From: Bacteroidales bacterium | GTDB lineage: Bacteria; Bacteroidota; Bacteroidia; Bacteroidales; UBA932 | DNA: 35,106 nt | Reading direction: 5' to 3' | Assembly: GCA_017935505.1 (NCBI GenBank) | Contig: JAGBHM010000012.1 | Span: 1 to 35,106, forward strand | Shown: positions 8,606 through 16,336 of the stretch, piece after piece | Layout of the letters: each line of letters opens with the position of its first letter | How positions within the stretch are numbered: the stretch's first letter is position 1 | The notes under the pieces: generated by a model | The model's database searches: none | What the model saw: the letters and a program-made list of their open reading frames with translations, nothing else | What the model was told of the DNA's origin: nothing | Made by a program: the position numbers and the translations under genes

Positions 8606-8628
8606 TGTGCATTTTTAAAATGATTGTA
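8584..8628. repeat. Perfect 12-bp inverted repeat spanning the promoter
   Basis: TACAATCATTTT at 8584-8595 and AAAATGATTGTA at 8617-8628 are exact reverse complements, 21 bases apart, on either side of the -7 element. The half-sites are about 33 bases centre to centre, near three helix turns. This could be an operator bound by a dimeric or tetrameric repressor, or chance in AT-rich DNA; twelve matched bases make chance less likely. Confidence 0.55.
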
Positions 8629-8633
8629 TAAAT

Positions 8634-10691
8634 ATGGTTACAGAACAGTTGATTTCTCCTAAAAGCATTGTGGTTGTAGGTGGTTCTGAAGATACTTCAA
8701 AACCAGGCGGAAGCGCATTGAAAAATCTTATCGACAACAAATATTCAGGAAAGTTATATGTTGTGAATCCCAAAGCGGAGAATGTGCAGTGGCAGAAGAC
8801 CTACCATTCCATTTCGGAATTGCCTGAGGTTGATTGCGCAATTCTTGCAATACCGGCAAAGATGTGTGTTGATGCTGTGAGGGAGTTGTGCTCAGAAAAA
8901 AACTGCAAGGCTGTGATCATATTTTCTGCAGGTTTCAATGAAGAGAGCGCAGAGGGCGCAAAACTCGAGAAGGAGATTGTAGAGATCGTTGACAAATATG
9001 GAGCTTCACTCATAGGCCCCAACTGCATTGGTGTAATTACAAACAGATATTCAGGTGTATTTACCCAGCCTACATCAAATGTATCGGAAAAAGGAATTGA
9101 TATAATATCAGGCTCAGGAGCAACAGTAGTGTTCATTATGGAGGCTGCCATAAAGCTGGGTCTCACCTTCTCTAATGTATTTTCGGTTGGAAACAGTGCC
9201 CAGCTGGGTGTGGAGGAGATTCTTGAATATCTTGATGAAAACTATGTTCCGGGTGTGAGCTCTCCTGTAAAACTGCTCTATATAGAGAATATTTCAAAAC
9301 CGCATAAACTGCTCAAACATGCCAGGTCGCTAATTCTGAAAGGTGCAAGAATTGCTGCGATAAAAGCCGGTTACAGCGAGGTTGGAAGCAGGGCTGCCTC
9401 ATCACATACAGGTGCTCTTGCCTCTCCAGATACAGCTGTGGATGCGTTGTTCAGAAAAGCCGGTATAATCAGGGCATATGGCCGCGACGAACTCGTGAAT
9501 ATTGCATCGGTACTCACATATCCCGCTCCAAAAGGAAAGAAGATGGCAATTGTAACCCATGCCGGAGGACCGGCTGTAATGCTTACAGATGTGCTCAGTT
9601 CAAATGGCATTGAGATTCCAAAGATAGAGGGAGAGGATGCGCAGCAGCTGCTTTCAAAGCTTTTCCACGGCTCTTCTGTGAGCAATCCAATTGATTTTCT
9701 TGCAACAGGAACTCCTCAGCAGCTTGGAGAGATAATTGATGCTTGTGAGAATAAATTTGATGTTGATGCAATAACTGTAATATTTGGCAGTCCGGGTCTG
9801 ACCGATGTATATCCGGCCTACAAAGTGCTGCTGGAGAAGATGAAATGTTGTAAGAAACCTATATATCCGGTACTGCCGTCGGTTGTGAATGCAGGAGAGG
9901 CAATTGCCCAGTTCCAGAAGGCAGGCGGTATCTCTTTCCCTGATGAGGTTACTTTTGGCAATGCTTTTGTAAAAGTTGCCAATACACCACTTCCGGAAGA
10001 GGAGGAGTCTTCACCGGCAATTGATGAGCAGATGATAAGGGAAGTCATTGATGCCAATGAGAGCGGTTACCTCCCTCCTGCCGCAATCCAGAGATTGCTT
10101 GATGCAGCCGGCATAAATAGAGCCAAAGAGGTTGTGGTACGTACCGTAGAGGAGGCTGCAGCTGGCGCCCGTGAAGTTGGATATCCATTGGTGATGAAGG
10201 TGATAGGCCCTGTACATAAGACCGATGTGGGCGGTGTTTCACTCAATGTTGCGGATGACAACACTCTTATTACAGAATTCAACCGCATGATAAAGATAAA
10301 GGATACCACTGCAATTCTTCTGCAACCAATGCTGAGTGGAACTGAGATATTTATCGGGGCAAAGAGGGAAGGAAACTTTGGAAATCTTGTAATGTGCGGA
10401 TTGGGCGGCATATTTATAGAGGTATTGAAGGATGTCAGCACCGCCATGTCTCCTGTTGGTAAAGTTGAGGCACAGAGGATGATAAAATCATTGCGCGGTT
10501 ATAAAATGATTGAGGGAGCCAGAGGAATGGAGGGTGTGAATGAGGCTCTGTTCATTGATGCAATACGTAGAGTTTCAGCATTGTGCATGGCTGCACCAGA
10601 GATTGAGGAGATGGACTTGAATCCGCTTCTGGGCAATGCGAAAGAGGTTGTGGCTGTGGATGCAAGGATAAGGATCTGCAAAAAAATATAA
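8634..10691 (+). CDS. Acyl-CoA synthetase (ADP-forming), fused alpha-beta
   Basis: Converts acyl-CoA, ADP and phosphate to free acid, CoA and ATP, the energy-yielding last step of 2-oxoacid fermentation. The 685 residues carry the fused domain set: CoA-binding domain (about 1-130, SIVVVGGSED and VVNPKAENV), two succinyl-CoA-ligase-like domains (about 140-450) and an ATP-grasp domain (about 465-685) with YPLVMKVIGPVHKTDVGGV. The catalytic phospho-His is H258 in SSHTGALA. DLNPLL near the C-terminus is typical of the ATP-grasp part. It heads a plus-strand cluster with a 2-oxoacid:ferredoxin oxidoreductase, which would supply the acyl-CoA. Specific acid (isobutyrate, isovalerate, acetate, succinate or other) is not decided by the sequence. 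Confidence 0.88.
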   Translation: MVTEQLISPKSIVVVGGSEDTSKPGGSALKNLIDNKYSGKLYVVNPKAENVQWQKTYHSISELPEVDCAILAIPAKMCVDAVRELCSEKNCKAVIIFSAGFNEESAEGAKLEKEIVEIVDKYGASLIGPNCIGVITNRYSGVFTQPTSNVSEKGIDIISGSGATVVFIMEAAIKLGLTFSNVFSVGNSAQLGVEEILEYLDENYVPGVSSPVKLLYIENISKPHKLLKHARSLILKGARIAAIKAGYSEVGSRAASSHTGALASPDTAVDALFRKAGIIRAYGRDELVNIASVLTYPAPKGKKMAIVTHAGGPAVMLTDVLSSNGIEIPKIEGEDAQQLLSKLFHGSSVSNPIDFLATGTPQQLGEIIDACENKFDVDAITVIFGSPGLTDVYPAYKVLLEKMKCCKKPIYPVLPSVVNAGEAIAQFQKAGGISFPDEVTFGNAFVKVANTPLPEEEESSPAIDEQMIREVIDANESGYLPPAAIQRLLDAAGINRAKEVVVRTVEEAAAGAREVGYPLVMKVIGPVHKTDVGGVSLNVADDNTLITEFNRMIKIKDTTAILLQPMLSGTEIFIGAKREGNFGNLVMCGLGGIFIEVLKDVSTAMSPVGKVEAQRMIKSLRGYKMIEGARGMEGVNEALFIDAIRRVSALCMAAPEIEEMDLNPLLGNAKEVVAVDARIRICKKI

Positions 10692-10703
10692 ATTTGAAAA
10701 TAT

Positions 10704-10871
10704 ATGCTTAAAAGAAAAATTCTTAAACTGGTTGCTTGGTTCAAGGAGAGTACACCCACAACACAAGCTCTTATAATACTGGGTGTGCTGCTTGTTGTAG
10801 GCATCATACTAAGATGGAACTATATCGTTTCGGAAATTATGCGAGGTTTCGGTTTCTTTAGTGGCAAATAA
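10704..10871 (+). CDS. Small single-pass membrane protein (55 aa)
   Basis: A 55-codon frame starting 12 bases after the acyl-CoA synthetase stop and ending at TAA 10869-10871. It has a basic N-terminus (MLKRKILKLVAWFKES), one hydrophobic segment at about residues 21-37 (QALIILGVLLVVGIIL) and a short FFSGK tail. No family recognised. Its position inside the cluster, the lack of a terminator on either side and the sensible membrane topology suggest a real co-transcribed gene, perhaps a small inner-membrane partner, but this is inference. Confidence 0.5.
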   Translation: MLKRKILKLVAWFKESTPTTQALIILGVLLVVGIILRWNYIVSEIMRGFGFFSGK

Positions 10872-10912
10872 CGGATAATAGATAATATCAATAATATTAA
10901 ATTCAATTTACA

Positions 10913-11134
10913 ATGGCTGTCAAAGGAGCAATAACAGTAGATACTGAAAAATGTAAGGGGTGCAGTGTTTGTATCGCAAACTGCCCTACTCAGACAATAG
11001 CCTTGTCGCTGGAAGTGAATGGCAAAGGCTATAATTATGCCTATATGGCGAATCCCGACAATTGTACAGGTTGCACCAACTGTGCTACAGTGTGTCCGGA
11101 TGCAGTAATTACGGTTTATAGAGTAAAGATTTAA
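10913..11134 (+). CDS. 2-oxoacid:ferredoxin oxidoreductase, delta (ferredoxin) subunit
   Basis: A 73-residue two-[4Fe-4S] ferredoxin. The two cluster motifs are CKGCSVCIANCP (C14, C17, C20, C24) and CTGCTNCATVCP. It would pass electrons from the thiamine-diphosphate site of the beta subunit to soluble ferredoxin. It is first in the delta-alpha-beta-gamma order known from 2-oxoglutarate (korDABC/oorDABC) and branched-chain 2-oxoacid (VOR) enzymes. No TAnnTTTG promoter is seen in the 41 bases before it, so it is probably read from upstream. Confidence 0.9.
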   Translation: MAVKGAITVDTEKCKGCSVCIANCPTQTIALSLEVNGKGYNYAYMANPDNCTGCTNCATVCPDAVITVYRVKI

Positions 11135-11145
11135 AAAGTAATATA

Positions 11146-12225
11146 ATGGCTGAGAAAATATTGATGAAAGGAAATGAGGCTGTAGCCCACGGAGCGATAA
11201 GATGTGGTGCTGACGGCTATTTTGGTTATCCTATCACTCCCCAGTCGGAAGTAATGGAGACCTTGATGGAGGAGAAACCATGGGAGACAACCGGTATGGT
11301 TGTGCTTCAGGCGGAGAGTGAAACCGCTTCCATCAACATGGTATATGGCGGTGCATGTACCGGAAAGAAGGTGATGACATCTTCAAGCAGCTTGGGTATC
11401 AGCCTTATGGCTGAGGGATTGAGCTACCTTGCAGGTGCCGAGTTGCCTTGTGTTGTTGTTAATGTAATGAGAGGTGGTCCTGGTCTGGGTACAATCCAGC
11501 CTGGTCAGGCAGATTACTTCCAGGCAGTGAAAGGTGGCGGACATGGCGACTACAAAATGATAGTACTGGCTCCGGCTTCAGCTCAGGATATGTATGATTT
11601 TGTTGACACAGCTTTTGAACTTGCGTTCAAGTACAGGACTCCGGCTATGATACTTTCAGATGGTGTTATCGGTCAGATGATGGAGAAAGTTGAGTTGCGT
11701 CCTATCAAGCCTAGGAGAACAAATGAGCAAATCATTGAGCAATGTGGTGAGTGGGCATTGACAGGCAAGACTGCAGACCGCAAACGCAACCTGATAACCT
11801 CACTTGCACTTGATCCGAATGTAATGTCGGCACACAACATTGAGCTTCAGAAGAAGTACAAGACCATTATGGAAAATGAGCAGCAATACACCACATACAA
11901 AACAGAAGATGCAGAATATTTGATAGTTGCTTACGGAAGTATGTCGCGTATTGCAGAGAGTGTAGTTGATACAGCACGCGAAAACGGCATCAAACTCGGG
12001 GTTTTGCGCCCTATCACACTCTTCCCTTATCCAGAAAAAGCTCTGGAGAGCCTCATCCCTCAATTGAAGAAAATTCTTGTAGTTGAGATGAGTGCCGGCC
12101 AGATGGTGGAGGATGTAAAACTTGTTGTAAACGGCAGAGTTCCTGTTGAGTTCTACGGCAAGTGCGGAGGTCTGATCCCTTCTCCGGATGATGTATATGA
12201 AGCATTTGAAAAAATATTAAAATAA
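11146..12225 (+). CDS. 2-oxoacid:ferredoxin oxidoreductase, alpha subunit
   Basis: A 359-residue alpha subunit with pyrimidine-binding and transketolase C-terminal-like domains. Diagnostic stretches are AVAHGAIRCGADGYFGYPIT at the N-terminus, QAESETASINMVYGGACTGK, TSSSSLGISLMAEGLSYL and the RGGPGLGTIQPGQADY loop. Bacteroidales genes like this are commonly named vorB (3-methyl-2-oxobutanoate dehydrogenase), but the subunit order equally fits a 2-oxoglutarate enzyme. The stop TAA shares its last base with the ATG of the beta gene (TAATG), so translation is coupled. Confidence 0.9.
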   Translation: MAEKILMKGNEAVAHGAIRCGADGYFGYPITPQSEVMETLMEEKPWETTGMVVLQAESETASINMVYGGACTGKKVMTSSSSLGISLMAEGLSYLAGAELPCVVVNVMRGGPGLGTIQPGQADYFQAVKGGGHGDYKMIVLAPASAQDMYDFVDTAFELAFKYRTPAMILSDGVIGQMMEKVELRPIKPRRTNEQIIEQCGEWALTGKTADRKRNLITSLALDPNVMSAHNIELQKKYKTIMENEQQYTTYKTEDAEYLIVAYGSMSRIAESVVDTARENGIKLGVLRPITLFPYPEKALESLIPQLKKILVVEMSAGQMVEDVKLVVNGRVPVEFYGKCGGLIPSPDDVYEAFEKILK

Positions 12226-12995
12226 TGGCAGCGATGGATATAAAAGATATAATTAAACCAGAAAACAAGGTGTATGGAAAGACACCTCTACTCACAGATG
12301 CTGTAATGCACTACTGCCCAGGATGTACCCATGGCGTCGTCCATAAAATAATTGCAGAGGTAATTGAAGAGATGGGCATCCAAGACAAGACAATAGGCAT
12401 ATCACCAGTAGGATGTGCAGTATTGGCCTACAATTATCTTGACATTGACTGGGAACAGGCTGCCCATGGAAGAGCTCCAGCTCTTGCTACCGCCACAAAA
12501 AGGTTGAATCCCGACAAATATGTCTTCACATATCAGGGCGACGGCGATTTGGCATCAATTGGCGCCGGTGAGGTAATGCATGCCTGCAACAGAGGTGAGA
12601 ACATTGTCATAATATTCATCAACAACGCCATCTACGGAATGACCGGTGGCCAGATGGCCCCTACTACCCTGCTTGGCCAGGTTACTGCAACTACTCCATA
12701 TGGAAGAAATGCTGAACTTAACGGATATCCTCTAAAAATTACAGAGCTTCTGGCACAGTTGGATGGAACTTGCTATGTTACACGCCAGTCGGCTCAGACT
12801 CCTGCAGCTGTAAGAAAGACAAAGAAAGCAATCAGAAAGGCCTTTGAAAACTCTATGATGAATAAAGGCACCTCATTTGTGGAGGTTGTAGGAACATGTA
12901 ATTCGGGATGGAAACTCTCTCCTGTAAAGGCAAACAAATGGATGGAGGAGAATATGTTCCCATTCTATCCGCTTGGAGACATGAAAGACAGGTAA
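12225..12995 (+). CDS. 2-oxoacid:ferredoxin oxidoreductase, beta (TPP) subunit
   Basis: A 256-residue thiamine-diphosphate-binding subunit. Features are HYCPGCTHG (C31, C34), the TPP/Mg motif GDGDLASIGAGE followed by the NN of FINNAIYGMTGGQ, and GTSFVEVVGTCNSGW near the C-terminus. It performs decarboxylation of the 2-oxoacid. The start overlaps the alpha stop by one base; a second ATG three codons on is possible. It is followed after 26 bases by the gamma subunit. Confidence 0.9.
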   Translation: MAAMDIKDIIKPENKVYGKTPLLTDAVMHYCPGCTHGVVHKIIAEVIEEMGIQDKTIGISPVGCAVLAYNYLDIDWEQAAHGRAPALATATKRLNPDKYVFTYQGDGDLASIGAGEVMHACNRGENIVIIFINNAIYGMTGGQMAPTTLLGQVTATTPYGRNAELNGYPLKITELLAQLDGTCYVTRQSAQTPAAVRKTKKAIRKAFENSMMNKGTSFVEVVGTCNSGWKLSPVKANKWMEENMFPFYPLGDMKDR

Positions 12996-13021
12996 TCCAT
13001 TAACAATTAAAAAGTAAAGAG

Positions 13022-13567
13022 ATGAAAGAAGAATTGATTATAGCCGGTTTCGGCGGACAGGGTGTATTGTCGATGGGTAAAATTCTTGCATATTCTGGAA
13101 TTATGCAGGATCAGGAGGTTACATGGATGCCTTCATACGGCCCTGAGATGAGGGGCGGTACAGCCAATGTTACAGTTATTTTGAGCGACAAGAAGATCAG
13201 CTCCCCTATTTTGAGCAAATGTGATACTGCAATAATACTCAACCAACAGTCACTCGACAAATTTGAGAGCGCAGTAAAACCTGGTGGTCTGCTTATCTAC
13301 GACCCGAACGGAATCAGCCACCATCCTACCAGAACAGATATACACATCTGCACAATAGAGGCTGCAGAGGAGAGTGCCCGCATGGGTAATACCAAAGCCT
13401 TCAATATGATTGTGCTCGGTGCATTTCTAAAGAAAAAACCTGTGGTTACTATGGAGAATGTAATCAAAGGCCTCAAGAAGTCTATACCTGAAAGACACCA
13501 CCACCTTATTCCTATGAATGAGCAGGCGATAGCCGTAGGTATGGAGAAAATCAAGGATGTGAGATAA
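13022..13567 (+). CDS. 2-oxoacid:ferredoxin oxidoreductase, gamma subunit
   Basis: A 181-residue gamma subunit of the 2-oxoacid oxidoreductase complex. It starts with the family's glycine motif, AGFGGQGVLSMGK, followed by WMPSYGPEMRGGTANV, NQQSLDKFE and a late NTKAFNMIVLGAF. The gamma subunit helps form the CoA-binding part of the complex. Last gene of the cluster; a terminator follows 29 bases after the stop. Confidence 0.9.
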   Translation: MKEELIIAGFGGQGVLSMGKILAYSGIMQDQEVTWMPSYGPEMRGGTANVTVILSDKKISSPILSKCDTAIILNQQSLDKFESAVKPGGLLIYDPNGISHHPTRTDIHICTIEAAEESARMGNTKAFNMIVLGAFLKKKPVVTMENVIKGLKKSIPERHHHLIPMNEQAIAVGMEKIKDVR

Positions 13568-13596
13568 TTTCTGCACAAAATTGGAATATCATTGAA

Positions 13597-13630
13597 AAAG
13601 GGAGCGGAAGGAGCCGTTCCCTTTTTTATT
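13597..13630 (+). terminator. Intrinsic terminator of the oxidoreductase operon
   Basis: GGGA-CGG arms at about 13600-13608 pair with CCG-TCCC at about 13614-13621 with small mismatches, followed by TTTTTTATTT. A run of A before the stem could extend pairing with the T tract and make it work on both strands. Confidence 0.75.
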
Positions 13631-13636
13631 TGACGC

Positions 13637-13666
13637 TTGCATTATTTAAAATATCTATTAACTTTG
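13637..13666 (+). promoter_or_regulatory. Promoter of the zapB-like/zapA/rny region
   Basis: TTG at 13637-13639 and TAACTTTG at 13659-13666, separated by exactly 19 bases: a full match to the Bacteroidetes housekeeping promoter. The ATG of the coiled-coil gene is at 13686, giving a leader of roughly 14 bases. Confidence 0.75.
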
Positions 13667-13685
13667 CATAGTAAATATATTATAG

Positions 13686-13979
13686 ATGAGCGAAGAAAGC
13701 CGTATAGTGTTGGACAGACTCAAAGGTCGTATAGAACGGATCATTTCGTCCTACGAGTCGGCCGTGTTTGAGAACAGGGAGTTGAAGGAGAAGCTGGCGA
13801 CTTCGCAGCAGGAGTTGGAAACAAGTAAAAAAACAATTAAGGAATTAACAGAAAAATTAGAGATGTTGCAATTGGCGAACGCATTTAAAGGTTCGTCACA
13901 AGATATAAAGGAAGCCAAGCAGAGAATTGCGAGAATAGTTAGAGAGATTGACAAGTGTATTTCTCTTTTAAATGACTAG
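13686..13979 (+). CDS. Coiled-coil protein next to ZapA (ZapB-like)
   Basis: A 97-residue protein, almost wholly alpha-helical. Residues about 3-65 form a coiled coil rich in Glu, Lys and Leu (from RLKGRIERII to LTEKLEMLQLAN), and the C-terminal 30 residues form a second basic helix ending IVREIDKCISLLND. It lies two bases upstream of zapA under one promoter, so a role with ZapA at the division ring, similar to ZapB, is a fair inference. There is no clear sequence match to E. coli ZapB that I can claim. Confidence 0.7.
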   Translation: MSEESRIVLDRLKGRIERIISSYESAVFENRELKEKLATSQQELETSKKTIKELTEKLEMLQLANAFKGSSQDIKEAKQRIARIVREIDKCISLLND

Positions 13980-13981
13980 AA

Positions 13982-14272
13982 ATGGTACAACGTATAAAAA
14001 TAGGTATTGCCGACAGAATATATGCTATTAATGTAGATCCTGCAAAAGAGGAGAATTTCCGTCGCGCAGTAAAAAAAATAAGTGATGCCTTCAATTTCTA
14101 CAAGGGAAAATATCCGAATAGAGATGATCAGGACGCGCTTTCTATGGCAATACTTCAGTTTGCTACCATTCTGGTTGATATTGAACAAAAGGATGAAGTT
14201 GGTGGTTTAACCAATGAACTGAAATTACTGGACAAACAACTGGAAGAATATATACAGTCAACTGACCGTTAG
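13982..14272 (+). CDS. zapA: Cell division protein ZapA
   Basis: A 96-residue ZapA, which binds FtsZ polymers and promotes bundling at the division ring. The N-terminal half holds the FtsZ-binding head (IKIGIADRIYAINVDPAKEE, then RRAVKKISDAFNFYK), and the C-terminal half is the helical dimerisation tail with DALSMAILQFATILVDIEQK. It follows the coiled-coil gene by two bases. The next 236 bases hold a structured RNA before rny. Confidence 0.85.
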   Translation: MVQRIKIGIADRIYAINVDPAKEENFRRAVKKISDAFNFYKGKYPNRDDQDALSMAILQFATILVDIEQKDEVGGLTNELKLLDKQLEEYIQSTDR

Positions 14273-14279
14273 GCAATTG

Positions 14280-14457
14280 CTCTTTGCGAAAATCAACATT
14301 TAAAACAATACCGGGTGAACCGGCTGACAAAAACAGGCCTAGGTGACCCTTCGGGGGATTCCATTTTGGGACGTTGGAAGTTTGCGTCATTAACCGGAGC
14401 CCAAATCTTATTTATTAAGGTTTTCAGAAAACAGCATTGTCTGACGGTTTTCTTTAT
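14280..14457 (+). ncRNA. ssrS: Candidate 6S RNA between zapA and rny
   Basis: The 236-base gap holds one long rod-like fold. Outer stem: GAAAATC (14288-14294) with GGTTTTC (14419-14425). Then GGG (14313-14315) with CCC (14400-14402), CCGG (14320-14323) with CCGG (14394-14397) and TGAC (14325-14328) with GTCA (14386-14389). The tip includes CCC-TTCG-GGG at about 14347-14356. The unpaired bases between stems give the bulged-rod outline of 6S RNA, which sequesters housekeeping RNA polymerase. In E. coli 6S RNA is encoded directly after zapA, so synteny adds support. Ends are approximate, and no exact promoter is seen. Confidence 0.5.
14426..14456 (+). terminator. Possible terminator of the 6S-like RNA
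   Basis: GAAAAC (14427-14432) can pair with GTTTTC (14447-14452) and is followed by TTTAT. The same GGTTTTC sequence occurs at 14419-14425, so the two arms could compete. Weak T tract. Confidence 0.4.
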
Positions 14458-14508
14458 GCTATTTCAGCACTATTTATAAATAAATATATACTATACACTT
14501 AAACAGAC

Positions 14509-16053
14509 ATGGAAATTTTAACAGTTATTATTGTATCGCTCATTGGTTCCATTGCGGGATTCGGTGTCGGTTACTACATTGTAAATAATGTGGTTCTCAA
14601 GAAGAAGAAAGAGCAGATCTTGAAGGATGCAGCCCTTGAGGGTGAGAATATCAAGAAGGAGAAGATATTTCAGGCTAAGGAGAAGTTTTTGCAATTGAAG
14701 AGTGAGCATGAGCAGTTCATCAACGACAGAAACAATCAGATCCAGCAGATTGAGAATAAGGTAAAACAGAAAGAGCTGATTGTGAACCAACAGAATTCTG
14801 AGCTCTCAAAGAAACATAATGAGATAGAGAAGATTAAAGAGAATCTGAATCACCAGTTGAGTATTGTAAACAAGAAGTCTGAGGAGTATGAGAAGCTCAA
14901 ACAGGAGGCTATTGAGAAGATTGAGAACATTGCAGGACTTACTGCAGCCGAAGCTAAAGCACAGCTTGTACAGACAATGAAAGATGAAGCCAAAACAGAG
15001 GCTATGTCATATATAAATGATGTAATGGACGAGGCTCGTCTTACAGCTTCTAAAGAGGCTAAGCGTATTGTTATCAATACTATACAAAGAACTGCCCCTG
15101 AAACTGCCATTGAGAATGCCGTAACAGTATTCAATATTGAGAGCGACGAAATCAAAGGCCGTATCATTGGAAGAGAGGGCCGTAACATCAGAGCTCTTGA
15201 GGCTGCAACCGGTGTTGAAATTGTGGTTGATGATACTCCGGAGGCAATTCTTCTTTCGGCATTCGACCCTGTAAGAAGAGAGGTTGCCCGTTTGGCACTA
15301 CATCAGCTTGTTACCGACGGACGTATCCACCCTGCAAGAATTGAGGAGGTTGTGGCAAAAGTTCAGAAGCAGCTTGAGGATGAGATCATGGAGACCGGTA
15401 AACGTACTTGTATTGATTTGGGTATCCATGGCCTTCATATCGAGCTCATCAAACTTATTGGTAGAATGAAATACCGCTCTTCATACGGACAAAATCTGTT
15501 GCAGCACTCCCGTGAGGTTGCCAATATCTGTGCTACAATGGCATCAGAGCTTGGTTTGAATCCTAAGGCTGCAAAAAGAGCTGGTCTGTTGCATGATATA
15601 GGAAAAGTTTCTGACGAGGATCCGGAACTTCCACATGCAATATTGGGTATGAAACTGGCTGAGAAATATAAAGAGAAACCTGAGATCTGCAATGCAATAG
15701 GTGCTCACCACGAGGAGGTTGAGATGACCTCTCTCCTATCACCTCTTGTACTGGTTGGTGATGCTATTTCAGGAGCACGTCCTGGTGCAAGACGCGAGGT
15801 TATTGAGTCTTATATCAAACGTCTGAAAGATATGGAGAATATCGCCCTTTCACATCCAGGTGTAACCAAAACTTATGCAATTCAGGCAGGAAGGGAGTTG
15901 AGAGTTATTGTAGGCAGCGAACAGGTATCAGACCAGGAGGCCGAGAATTTGTCTGTAGAGATTGCAAAACAGATTCAGGACGAGATGGTTTACCCAGGTC
16001 AGGTAAAGATTACTGTAATCAGGGAGACCAGATCTGTAAGCTTTGCGAAATAA
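14509..16053 (+). CDS. rny: Ribonuclease Y
   Basis: A 514-residue endoribonuclease that starts decay of many mRNAs at the inner membrane. The N-terminus is a membrane anchor (about 1-23), followed by a long Lys/Glu/Gln coiled coil (about 28-150), a KH RNA-binding domain ([19 protein letters not shown], then [10 protein letters not shown]) and an HD metal-dependent nuclease domain with [13 protein letters not shown] and LLHDIGK, then GAHHEEVE. Length and order fit RNase Y closely. It is preceded by a structured RNA and followed by a strong terminator. Confidence 0.95.
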   Translation: MEILTVIIVSLIGSIAGFGVGYYIVNNVVLKKKKEQILKDAALEGENIKKEKIFQAKEKFLQLKSEHEQFINDRNNQIQQIENKVKQKELIVNQQNSELSKKHNEIEKIKENLNHQLSIVNKKSEEYEKLKQEAIEKIENIAGLTAAEAKAQLVQTMKDEAKTEAMSYINDVMDEARLTASKEAKRIVINTIQRTAPETAIENAVTVFNIESDEIKGRIIGREGRNIRALEAATGVEIVVDDTPEAILLSAFDPVRREVARLALHQLVTDGRIHPARIEEVVAKVQKQLEDEIMETGKRTCIDLGIHGLHIELIKLIGRMKYRSSYGQNLLQHSREVANICATMASELGLNPKAAKRAGLLHDIGKVSDEDPELPHAILGMKLAEKYKEKPEICNAIGAHHEEVEMTSLLSPLVLVGDAISGARPGARREVIESYIKRLKDMENIALSHPGVTKTYAIQAGRELRVIVGSEQVSDQEAENLSVEIAKQIQDEMVYPGQVKITVIRETRSVSFAK

Positions 16054-16076
16054 CCTTTACAAGGCCGAATATATTT

Positions 16077-16110
16077 AAAGGACAGTCCGATGGGCTGTCC
16101 TTTTTTATTT
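16077..16110 (+). terminator. Intrinsic terminator of rny
   Basis: GGACAG (16080-16085) pairs with CTGTCC (16095-16100) and is followed by TTTTTTATTT. The A run before the stem pairs on into the T tract. Confidence 0.85.
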
Positions 16111-16121
16111 GTACAAACTCT

Positions 16122-16313
16122 TCAACAGCAGTGTGCCCCAAAATAGCCATCGGTTTGGCTAACAATCTATACCATCTATGCCTAATTTCCTGGCTCACAG
16201 ATGCCCCAATATCTATACGCAGAGGCATCTGTTCAAACAGACGGAAATTTGACGGCACATCTGCAATGATTGTCTACGCCACCTCCTGATATTTTGTTGC
16301 ACACTGCTGTTGA
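16122..16313. mobile_element. 192-bp MITE-like element with 24-bp inverted repeats
   Basis: The left end (16122-16145, beginning TCAACAGCAGTGTGC) and right end (16290-16313) are reverse complements at 22 of 24 positions; the two mismatches are CC against AA in the middle. Inside are nested short stems: ACAGATGCC (16197-16205) with GGCATCTGT (16224-16232), and AGCC with GGCT (16145-16160). No convincing target-site duplication is seen in the flanks. It sits between the rny terminator and the 3' end of the nucleotidase operon. A non-autonomous mobile element is the simplest reading; a structured RNA or a two-way terminator is possible. A minus-strand frame crosses it but shows no recognised protein. 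Confidence 0.55.
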
Positions 16314-16336
16314 TGTTAGTTGCGTAAATAAACGCT

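Noticed and set aside
16019..16258. 79-codon minus-strand frame across the inverted-repeat element, a possible transposase remnant
   Set aside because: No transposase motif seen; the frame also runs antisense into the rny terminator and 3' end.
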